Source: Pseudomonas sp. GV085
GTDB taxonomy: Bacteria > Pseudomonadota > Gammaproteobacteria > Pseudomonadales > Pseudomonadaceae
DNA length: 64,000 nt
Direction of reading: 5' to 3'
Assembly: GCF_003050925.1 (NCBI RefSeq)
Contig: NZ_QAOV01000020.1
Span: 1-64,000, forward strand
Part shown: piece after piece, positions 58,362-64,000 of the stretch
Numbering within the stretch: the first letter of the stretch is position 1
Layout: every line of letters starts with the position of its first letter
Position numbers and translations under genes: made by a program
The notes under the pieces: generated by a model
What the model saw: only the letters and a program-made list of their open reading frames with translations
Databases searched by the model: none
What the model was told of the DNA's origin: nothing

Positions 58362-58925
58362 TCAGCGAATAAAGTGAATCTTCCCGCTGTCGTCATTGCC
58401 CATGTAGATGCCATACACCCCAGCCTGGCGCTCCTCGATATAACGTTCAAGGATCTGCCGGATCGCCGGGTAGTAGATGCTGTCCCAGGGAATATCCTCA
58501 GGCGCGAAGAATTGGTAGTCGAGGGTTTCCGGGCCGTACTGCCCGGTGATCTCCAGCGCGATGGCGCGGAAGATGATGTACACCTCGCTGATCCTGGGCA
58601 CGCTGAAGATCGAATAGGGCGAGACGATTTCCGCGCGCACGCCGCTTTCTTCCCAGACTTCGCGCAAGGCCGCCTGCTCGGTGGTCTCGCCGCTTTCCAT
58701 GAAGCCCGCCGGCAGCGTCCAGGTGCCGGGGCGCGGTGGAATCGCGCGCTGGCACAACAGGTACTTGCCGTCCTGCTCGATGATGCAGCCGGCAATGATC
58801 TTCGGATTGACGTAATGGATGTAGCCGCAGCCGCGGCACATCAGGCGCTCGTGCGTATCGCCCGGCGGCAGTTGCTGACCGAGATCAGCGCTGCCGCACT
58901 TGGGGCAAAAGCTCGGGCTGAACAT
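58362..58925 (-). CDS. NUDIX hydrolase with zinc ribbon (NudC-like)
   Basis: A 187-residue hydrolase with an N-terminal zinc ribbon (CPKCGS and CRGCGY, residues about 7-34). The intact Nudix box begins GFMESGETTEQAALREVWEE (residues about 74-93), followed by SGV. Family members hydrolyse nucleoside diphosphates linked to X, including NADH. It starts one base upstream of the GntR stop codon, so the two genes are coupled. A link to NAD(P)-dependent catabolism by the neighbouring dehydrogenases is possible but unproven. Confidence 0.93.
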   Translation of the reverse strand: MFSPSFCPKCGSADLGQQLPPGDTHERLMCRGCGYIHYVNPKIIAGCIIEQDGKYLLCQRAIPPRPGTWTLPAGFMESGETTEQAALREVWEESGVRAEIVSPYSIFSVPRISEVYIIFRAIALEITGQYGPETLDYQFFAPEDIPWDSIYYPAIRQILERYIEERQAGVYGIYMGNDDSGKIHFIR

Positions 58926-58926
58926 T

Positions 58927-59679
58927 TCAGCGACCTATGCGCGGTTCTTTCAGCGCGATGGGCAGGGTGATCTGCGGCGTGGCGCCGGTTTCTTCCTGTT
59001 TGCGCTTTAGGTAGTCCAGGGCCACGGCAGCGGCCGCACGCACGTGGTCGACGCACGCCTGGTGGGCGGCCAGCGGGTCACCGCTCTTGATCGCTTCGAC
59101 CATGCGTTCCATTTCCTGGTTGCTGGCGCCGCGACGGTTTTCCTGGGACACCGAGGTCGCGCGCAGGTAGCTGATGCGTGCCTGCAACTGGCGCAGTTGA
59201 GTGGCCGCGACATGGTTGCCCGAGCCTTCGAGCAGCACGTCGTAGAAACCCTGCACCGAGTCGATGACCTGTTGCAGTTCGCCGTCCTTGAGCGCCTTGC
59301 GGTTTTCTTCCAGGGCTTTTTCCAGGGCCTTGATGTCCTTGGCCTTGGCGCGCAGGGTGAACAGTTGCACGATCAGCCCTTCGAGTACGCAGCGCAGCTC
59401 GTAGATGTCCCCGGCGTCGGCCAGGGTGATGATCGCGACCCGCGGGCCCTTGGCGTCGGCGAACTCCACCAGGCCTTCGGATTCCAGGTGACGCAAGGCT
59501 TCGCGCACGGAAGTACGGCTGACGCCCAGGCGATCGCACAGATCGCGTTCGACCAGACGGTCTCCCGGCAGGAGCTGGAAGTTCATGATGGCGCTTCGCA
59601 GTTTATCCAGCACGATTTCGCGCAGGGTGACGGGGTTGCGATTGACCTTGAAGCTGTCGTCGAGTGGCAGGCGTTTCAT
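58927..59679 (-). CDS. GntR-family regulator, FCD subfamily
   Basis: A 250-residue regulator. Winged helix: TLREIVLDKLRSAIMNFQLLPGDRLVERDLCDRLGVSRTSVREAL, about residues 18-62. The FCD ligand domain follows, with the metal/ligand-binding residues expected in DIYELRCVLEGLIVQLF and AHQACVDHVRAAA. It lies downstream of the catabolic operon on the same strand, and a terminator-like hairpin separates them. It is the natural candidate to sense the operon's substrate and repress it. ATG 59679 is used; the upstream extension is not supported. Confidence 0.92.
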   Translation of the reverse strand: MKRLPLDDSFKVNRNPVTLREIVLDKLRSAIMNFQLLPGDRLVERDLCDRLGVSRTSVREALRHLESEGLVEFADAKGPRVAIITLADAGDIYELRCVLEGLIVQLFTLRAKAKDIKALEKALEENRKALKDGELQQVIDSVQGFYDVLLEGSGNHVAATQLRQLQARISYLRATSVSQENRRGASNQEMERMVEAIKSGDPLAAHQACVDHVRAAAAVALDYLKRKQEETGATPQITLPIALKEPRIGR

Positions 59680-59709
59680 GGGGTCCGCTCTGATTGTGGC
59701 TGTCCATGC

Positions 59710-59746
59710 AAAAAGAGCACTTCGATTACGGGAATCCATGTGCTCT
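59710..59746 (-). terminator. Hairpin after the CMD gene (catabolic operon terminator)
   Basis: On the minus strand AGAGCAC, a 19-base loop and GTGCTCT are followed by TTTTTGC. It sits 20 bases after the CMD stop codon and before the GntR start. The loop is long, so it could instead be an operator for the GntR protein. Confidence 0.5.
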
Positions 59747-59765
59747 GTCATCAAACAGCCAAGGG

Positions 59766-60155
59766 TTAACTGGAGGCCTCGGCATCGGCTTCGGCGAAGG
59801 CTTCACGGGCGAGCCGGAAACTGTCTACGGCAGCGGGGACACCGCAATAAATGCCGACCTGAAGCAATATTTCGCGTATTTGCTCACGACTCAGGCCGTT
59901 ACGCAAGGCGCCGCGCACATGCAGCTTGAGTTCGTGGGGCCGGTTGAGGGCCGAGATCATCGCCAGGTTGATCATGCTGCGCTCCTTGAGCGACAAACCC
60001 TCACGGCCCCAGATATGACCCCAACAATATTCGGTGACCATTTCCTGCAATGGCCGGGTGAAGTCGTCGGCGTTTTCGATGGAGCGGTTGACGTAGGCTT
60101 CGCCCAGCACCTGGGTGCGGATTTTCAGGCCTTTTTCGTATTTTTCGCTGTTCAT
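59766..60155 (-). CDS. Carboxymuconolactone decarboxylase-family protein
   Basis: A 129-residue all-helical CMD/AhpD-like protein close in size to PcaC. EYCWGHIWGREGLSLKERSMINLAMISALNRPHELKLHVRGALRNG is the central motif, with the His of ELKLHVRGAL and the YCG of VGIYCGVPAA. It is not in a protocatechuate cluster, so a ring-lactone or semialdehyde intermediate other than carboxymuconolactone is likely. It is the last gene of the catabolic operon, 19 bases after the succinate-semialdehyde dehydrogenase. Confidence 0.9.
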   Translation of the reverse strand: MNSEKYEKGLKIRTQVLGEAYVNRSIENADDFTRPLQEMVTEYCWGHIWGREGLSLKERSMINLAMISALNRPHELKLHVRGALRNGLSREQIREILLQVGIYCGVPAAVDSFRLAREAFAEADAEASS

Positions 60156-60174
60156 TTGCGTAGCTCCCGTGGGC

Positions 60175-61626
60175 TCAGAGGCCGCCCATCAAGGTATATT
60201 TGAGTTCCAGGTAATCCTCGATGCCGTACTTCGACCCTTCACGGCCGAGCCCCGAGGACTTGATGCCGCCAAACGGCGCGACTTCTGTGGAAATCAGCCC
60301 TTCGTTGATCCCGACCATGCCGTACTCCAATGCTTCGCTCATGCGCCAGGCGCGGCCCAGGTCGCGGGTGTAGCAGTAGGCGGCCAGGCCGAACTCGGTG
60401 TCGTTGGCCATCTCGACGGCCTGGGCCTCGGTGTCGAAACGGAACACCGCCGCCAATGGGCCGAAGGTTTCTTCTTGGGCGACTTTCATTTGCGTGGTAA
60501 CGCCCGCCAAAACGGTTGGCTGGAAGAAGCCGTTGCCCAATGCATGGCGTTCACCGCCGCACAGCAGTTGTGCGCCGTGGGCCAGCGCATCCTGCACATG
60601 GTCTTCGACCTTGGCCACGGCACGCTCGTTGATCAGCGGTCCTTGGGTGACACCCGCGTCAAAGCCGCTGCCGACCTTGAGTTGCGAAACCCGCTCGGTC
60701 AGGCGCGCCACAAAGGCGTCGTGGATACCGGCCTGGACCAGGAAGCGATTGACGCAGACGCAGGTCTGCCCGGCGTTGCGGAATTTGGCGATCAGCGCGC
60801 CATCGACGGCACGCTCCAGGTCGGCATCGTCGAAGACAATGAACGGCGCGTTGCCGCCCAGTTCCAGCGAGACTTTTTTCAGCGTCGGCGCGCACTGGGC
60901 CATCAGCAATTTGCCGATGGCAGTGGAACCGGTGAACGACAGTTTGCGCACCTTCGGGCTGGCGGTCAGCTCGGCGCCGATAGCGATGGCGTCGCCGGTG
61001 ATCACGTTGAAAATGCCCGCTGGAATCCCGGCCTGTTCCGCCAGAACCGCCATTGCCAGCGCCGAGAAGGGCGTTTCCGGGGCCGGTTTGACAATGCACG
61101 GGCAACCGGCGGCCAGTGCCGGGCCGGCCTTGCGCGTGATCATCGCCGCCGGGAAGTTCCACGGCGTGATGGCCGCGACCACGCCAATCGGCTCCTTGCT
61201 GACCACGATGCGTGCATCGCCCTTGTGGCTGGGAATGGTGTCGCCGTAGATGCGCTTGGCTTCTTCGGCGAACCACTCGATGAAGCTCGCGGCGTAGAGG
61301 ATTTCGCCCTTGGCCTCAGTCAGTGGCTTGCCTTGTTCGAGGGTGAGGATCTCGGCCAGGGCGTCGGCGTTTTCCAGCATCGAGGCATGCCAGCGCTTGA
61401 GGGTATTGCTGCGTTCCTTGGCGGTCAGTGCGCGCCAGGCCGGCCAGGCTTTGTTGGCGGCCTCGATGGCCATACGCGCATGCTCGGCGCCGAGGTTCGG
61501 CACCTGGCCGATGAGTTCACCGGTGGCCGGGTTGAAGATGTCCTGACAGGCACCATCCGGCGCGTCCAGCCATTGGCCGTTGATGTAGGCCTGCTGACGG
61601 AACAGTAACGAGGCTGCTGGGCTCAT
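60175..61626 (-). CDS. NAD(P)-dependent succinate-semialdehyde dehydrogenase
   Basis: A 483-residue aldehyde dehydrogenase most like GabD-type enzymes. VAAITPWNFPAAMITRKAGPALAAGC is the cofactor region, VSLELGGNAPF carries the general-base Glu, and NAGQTCVCVNRF the nucleophilic Cys. GIKSSGLGREGSKYGIEDYLELKY ends the protein. ATG 61626 has AGGAG six bases upstream. It would oxidise succinic semialdehyde to succinate, the entry to the TCA cycle. It is separated from the flavin reductase gene by a REPIN. Confidence 0.93.
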   Translation of the reverse strand: MSPAASLLFRQQAYINGQWLDAPDGACQDIFNPATGELIGQVPNLGAEHARMAIEAANKAWPAWRALTAKERSNTLKRWHASMLENADALAEILTLEQGKPLTEAKGEILYAASFIEWFAEEAKRIYGDTIPSHKGDARIVVSKEPIGVVAAITPWNFPAAMITRKAGPALAAGCPCIVKPAPETPFSALAMAVLAEQAGIPAGIFNVITGDAIAIGAELTASPKVRKLSFTGSTAIGKLLMAQCAPTLKKVSLELGGNAPFIVFDDADLERAVDGALIAKFRNAGQTCVCVNRFLVQAGIHDAFVARLTERVSQLKVGSGFDAGVTQGPLINERAVAKVEDHVQDALAHGAQLLCGGERHALGNGFFQPTVLAGVTTQMKVAQEETFGPLAAVFRFDTEAQAVEMANDTEFGLAAYCYTRDLGRAWRMSEALEYGMVGINEGLISTEVAPFGGIKSSGLGREGSKYGIEDYLELKYTLMGGL

Positions 61627-61652
61627 GTCGGCTCCTGAGAGTAAGGGGTTAC

Positions 61653-61754
61653 CTGTAGGAGCGAGCCTGCTCGCGAAAAACCTGAGAACGCCAAGGGCTG
61701 TCAGACAGCACGCGTTATCGTTCACGACCATCGCGAGCAGGCTCGCTCCTACAG
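61653..61754 (+). repeat. REPIN inside the catabolic operon
   Basis: CTGTAGGAGCGAGCCTGCTCG left, CGAGCAGGCTCGCTCCTACAG right, spacer related to the GTTAACG lineage in reverse (CACGCGTTATCGTTCACGACC). It occupies most of the 136 bases between flavin reductase and succinate-semialdehyde dehydrogenase genes. Confidence 0.92.
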
Positions 61755-61762
61755 GGGCTGCG

Positions 61763-62248
61763 TCAGGCCAGGGTGGGCAACGGGCCCAGCTTGCCTTTGT
61801 GGTAGATCATTGGCGTCACCGGTTGCGCGGGCAGGATCAGGTTCTTCACCGCGCCGACGATGATCGCGTGATCGCCGCCGTCGTATTCGCGCCACAGTTC
61901 GCACTCGATGATCGCCGTCGCCTTGGCCAGGATCGGGTTACCCAGTTCGCTCAGGTGCCACTCGATGCCTTTGGCCTTGTCTTTGCCTTTACCGGCGAAG
62001 GCATAGGCTTCGGCGGTCTGGTCGGCGGACAGCAGGTGAATCGCGAACTGCTTGCTGTCGCGCAGCACCGGGTAGGTGTCGGAACCGTAGTTGGGGCAGA
62101 ACAGCACCAGTGCCGGGTCGATCGACAGCGCACTGAAGGCGCTGGCGGTGATGCCGACGATGCCGCCGTCCGGATCCAGGGTGGTGACCACCGTGACCCC
62201 GGACGGGAACGAGCTCATCACGTCTTTGTAAATGCCGGGTTCGATCAT
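61763..62248 (-). CDS. Flavin reductase (HpaC/RutF-like)
   Basis: A 161-residue NAD(P)H:flavin oxidoreductase supplying reduced FMN or FAD to a partner monooxygenase. MSSFPSGVTVVTT and GITASAFSALSIDPALVLFCPN are the FMN-binding motifs; DHAIIVGAVKNL is the C-terminal signature with the conserved His. It follows the aldehyde dehydrogenase by 12 bases. Its presence means that a two-component flavin monooxygenase should exist, probably beyond the right edge. Confidence 0.93.
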   Translation of the reverse strand: MIEPGIYKDVMSSFPSGVTVVTTLDPDGGIVGITASAFSALSIDPALVLFCPNYGSDTYPVLRDSKQFAIHLLSADQTAEAYAFAGKGKDKAKGIEWHLSELGNPILAKATAIIECELWREYDGGDHAIIVGAVKNLILPAQPVTPMIYHKGKLGPLPTLA

Positions 62249-62260
62249 TTTCCAGGACTC

Positions 62261-63742
62261 CTAGCGCATCACGAAGGGATCAGGCATCGGTGCCTGGGAC
62301 AGGTTGATCCACACCGTTTTCAGCTCGGTGTAGGCCAGCACCGAATCGATGCCGCTTTCGCGTCCATAGCCGCTGTTCTTGAAGCCGCCGATCGGCGCCA
62401 TGGCCGAGACCGCGCGGTAGGTGTTGACCCAGATGATCCCGGAACGCACGTCCCGGGCCAGGCGATGGGCACGACCCAGGTCACGGGTCCAGATGCCGGC
62501 GGCGAGGCCGAACTGCGAGTCGTTGGCAATCGCCAGCGCTTCGGCTTCGTCCTTGAAACGGATGACCGAGGCCACCGGGCCAAAGACTTCTTCCTGCATG
62601 ATCTTCATCGAATTGCGGTCGCACTCGAACAGCGTCGGCTCATAGAACCAGCCGTCGCCCAGGTTCTCTGGACGCTTGCCGCCCAGACGCAGACGCGCAC
62701 CCTCGGCGATGGCGTCGGCGACCAAGCCTTCGACCACGGCCAGTTGCTGCGCGGTGGCCATCGGGCCCATTTCGCTGCTGTCGTCCTGCGGGTTGCCAAT
62801 GCGGATGCGCCGGGCGCGTTCCACCAGACGGCCGACGAACTCGTCGTAAATCTCGTCCTGCACCAGCAAGCGCGAACCGGAGACGCAGCTCTGCCCGGAG
62901 GCGGCATAGATCCCGGCGATGGCGCCGTTGATCGCGCTGTCGAGGTCGGCGTCGGCGAAGATGATGTTCGGCGATTTACCGCCCAGTTCCAGCGACAGCT
63001 TGGCGAAATTCTCGGCGCTGCTGCGCACCACATGCCGGGCCGTGGCCGCGCCGCCGGTGAAGGCGATCTTGCGCACCAGCGGATGGCGGGTGAGGGCGGC
63101 GCCGGTGCTTGGGCCATAACCGGTGACGACGTTGACCACCCCCGGCGGAATCCCGGCTTCCAGCGCCAGGCGCGCCAGTTCGAGGATGGTCGCCGAGGCG
63201 TGTTCCGACGGCTTGATCACGATGGTGTTGCCCGCGGCGAGGGCCGGCGCAAGTTTGATCGCGGTGAGGTACAGCGGGCTGTTCCACGGAATGATCGCCG
63301 CGACCACGCCCATGGCTTCGTGCACGGTGTAGGCAAACAGGTCCGGCTTGTCCAGCGGCAGGGTGCCGCCTTCGAGCTTGTCCGCCAGGCCTGCGGTGTA
63401 GTGGAAGAACTCCGGCAGATAGCCGACCTGACCGCGGGTTTCGCGGATCAGCTTGCCGTTGTCGCGGCTTTCCAGCTGCGCCAGTTGTTCTTTGTTCTCG
63501 GCGATCAGGTCGCCCAGGCGTCGCAACAATTTGCCGCGAGCGGTGGCGGTCAAGCCGCGCCATGCCGGGCCGTCGAAAGCCGTCTGCGCCGCCTGCACGG
63601 CGCGCTCGACGTCGGCTTCGTCGGCGTCGGGCAGCTCGGCCCAAGGCTCGGCCAACGCCGGGTTGAGGCTTTCGAAGGTCTTGCCGGAGAGGGCATCGAC
63701 CCATTCACCGCCGATGCACATCTGGAAGCGTGCGAGTGTCAT
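62261..63742 (-). CDS. Aldehyde dehydrogenase
   Basis: A 493-residue NAD(P)-dependent aldehyde dehydrogenase. IPWNSPLYLTAIKLAPALAAGNTIVIKPSE is the cofactor region, LSLELGGKSPNIIFADAD has the general-base Glu and ASGQSCVSGSRLL the catalytic Cys. GGFKNSGYGRESG and TELKTVWINL close the protein. The substrate cannot be assigned; in context it oxidises a semialdehyde from ring cleavage. Its ATG overlaps the alpha/beta hydrolase stop by four bases (ATGA), so the genes are co-translated. Confidence 0.93.
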   Translation of the reverse strand: MTLARFQMCIGGEWVDALSGKTFESLNPALAEPWAELPDADEADVERAVQAAQTAFDGPAWRGLTATARGKLLRRLGDLIAENKEQLAQLESRDNGKLIRETRGQVGYLPEFFHYTAGLADKLEGGTLPLDKPDLFAYTVHEAMGVVAAIIPWNSPLYLTAIKLAPALAAGNTIVIKPSEHASATILELARLALEAGIPPGVVNVVTGYGPSTGAALTRHPLVRKIAFTGGAATARHVVRSSAENFAKLSLELGGKSPNIIFADADLDSAINGAIAGIYAASGQSCVSGSRLLVQDEIYDEFVGRLVERARRIRIGNPQDDSSEMGPMATAQQLAVVEGLVADAIAEGARLRLGGKRPENLGDGWFYEPTLFECDRNSMKIMQEEVFGPVASVIRFKDEAEALAIANDSQFGLAAGIWTRDLGRAHRLARDVRSGIIWVNTYRAVSAMAPIGGFKNSGYGRESGIDSVLAYTELKTVWINLSQAPMPDPFVMR

Positions 63743-64000
63743 GCAACGATCCCCTTGATCTGGTTTTGTTGGGAATGCGCGGTCTGTAGAAACTCCAGCA
63801 ACAGCTGGTTGACCAGGCGCGGAGACTCTACGGGCATCATATGCCGTTGCTCGGCGAGCACGGCAACGGTCGCACCGGGAATGCGTTCGGCCAGTTGCCG
63901 GGCCATTTCCGGGGTCGAACCGGGGTCCAGCTCGCCGGTGGCGATCAGCGTCGGCACCTGGATGCTGGCCAGGTCGTCGGCGCGGTACATGTCCTGGGTG
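63739..64000 (-). CDS. Alpha/beta hydrolase, C-terminal part (gene runs off the right edge)
   Basis: Only the last 86 residues are present. VPTLIATGELDPGSTPEMARQLAERIPGA contains the acid (Asp of GELDPGS) of an alpha/beta hydrolase, and AEQRHMMPVESP the catalytic His. The start and nucleophile lie beyond 64000. Close relatives in catabolic clusters are 3-oxoadipate enol-lactonase-like or RutD-like hydrolases. It overlaps the aldehyde dehydrogenase start by four bases. Confidence 0.85.
   Translation of the reverse strand, partial: TQDMYRADDLASIQVPTLIATGELDPGSTPEMARQLAERIPGATVAVLAEQRHMMPVESPRLVNQLLLEFLQTAHSQQNQIKGIVA

Noticed and set aside
60115..61608. A 497-codon open frame antisense to the succinate-semialdehyde dehydrogenase gene
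   Set aside because: The dehydrogenase motifs are intact on the minus strand; the antisense frame has no family features and is rich in Arg, Gly and Ala runs.
8225..61754. CRISPR array or transposon ends suggested by the many repeated palindromes
   Set aside because: The repeats are dispersed singly as REP doublets with no regular spacing or cas genes, and no transposase gene is present.

Overview
The window looks like a chromosomal segment of a fluorescent Pseudomonas (P. fluorescens group, high GC). The evidence is the 23S/5S rRNA end at the left edge, the gene families present (HglS, AruF/AruG, AotJ, AtoB with a two-subunit CoA-transferase, MASE2-GGDEF, a DUF6124 protein), and more than a dozen Pseudomonas-type REP doublets (REPINs) with the TGTAGGAGCGAGC...GCTCGCTCCTACA signature. 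I saw no prophage, transposase, integrase, tRNA or CRISPR array.

Layout. 0-0.4 kb: 3' end of 23S rRNA, 5S rRNA and terminator. 0.4-8.2 kb: small membrane and lipoprotein genes, a VOC protein, a 3-hydroxybutyryl-CoA dehydrogenase/TetR pair, an AraC regulator, a quinone oxidoreductase with an MFS transporter, and a divergent LysR gene. 8.3-10.3 kb: pirin and a GlxA-type regulator. 10.5-14.8 kb: two convergent paralogous winged-helix/NB-ARC regulators, the left one apparently truncated. 14.8-19.3 kb: a flavodoxin/alpha-beta hydrolase pair, an AraC regulator, a secreted metallo-beta-lactamase-fold hydrolase and a LysR regulator; a 20-base sequence is repeated exactly upstream of two of these units. 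19.3-20.6 kb: repeats and a structured leader in front of a DUF6124 gene. 20.8-24.4 kb: a DoxX / ABM-domain / amidohydrolase / YcaC operon. 24.5-30.8 kb: an alkylsulfatase and an AttEFGH-like ABC export operon. 31-38.6 kb: a periplasmic protein, 2-oxoadipate dioxygenase HglS, a Baeyer-Villiger monooxygenase/esterase operon, a membrane diguanylate cyclase and oxaloacetate decarboxylase.

38.7-47.5 kb holds arginine-related genes out of their usual operons (an aruF-aruG pair; an AotJ-AotO-like pair with a match to the ArgR half-site) around cobF, an FtrA regulator with a rhodanese, and a glutamine amidotransferase. 47.6-53.9 kb: an esterase, a DcrB-like protein, a membrane protein and the acetoacetate module scoA-scoB-atoB with a divergent LysR gene. 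54-58.1 kb: a sirtuin, a methyltransferase, and an MNIO (DUF692)-DUF2063 pair without a visible precursor peptide. 58.3-64 kb (all on the minus strand): a catabolic operon (alpha/beta hydrolase, aldehyde dehydrogenase, flavin reductase, succinate-semialdehyde dehydrogenase, CMD-family protein) followed by a GntR regulator and a NUDIX hydrolase. The operon continues past the right edge.

The strongest leads for undescribed biology are the exact promoter-proximal repeat shared at 14.95 and 17.2 kb, the alternative RNA pairing in the DUF6124 leader, the precursor-less MNIO pair, the ring-cleavage-like operon ending in succinic semialdehyde, and several places where REP sequences have become functional parts of genes (a ribosome-binding-site hairpin, a protein C-terminus, operon spacers). 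All functional statements rest on reading the sequence and remembered family knowledge; no searches were run.
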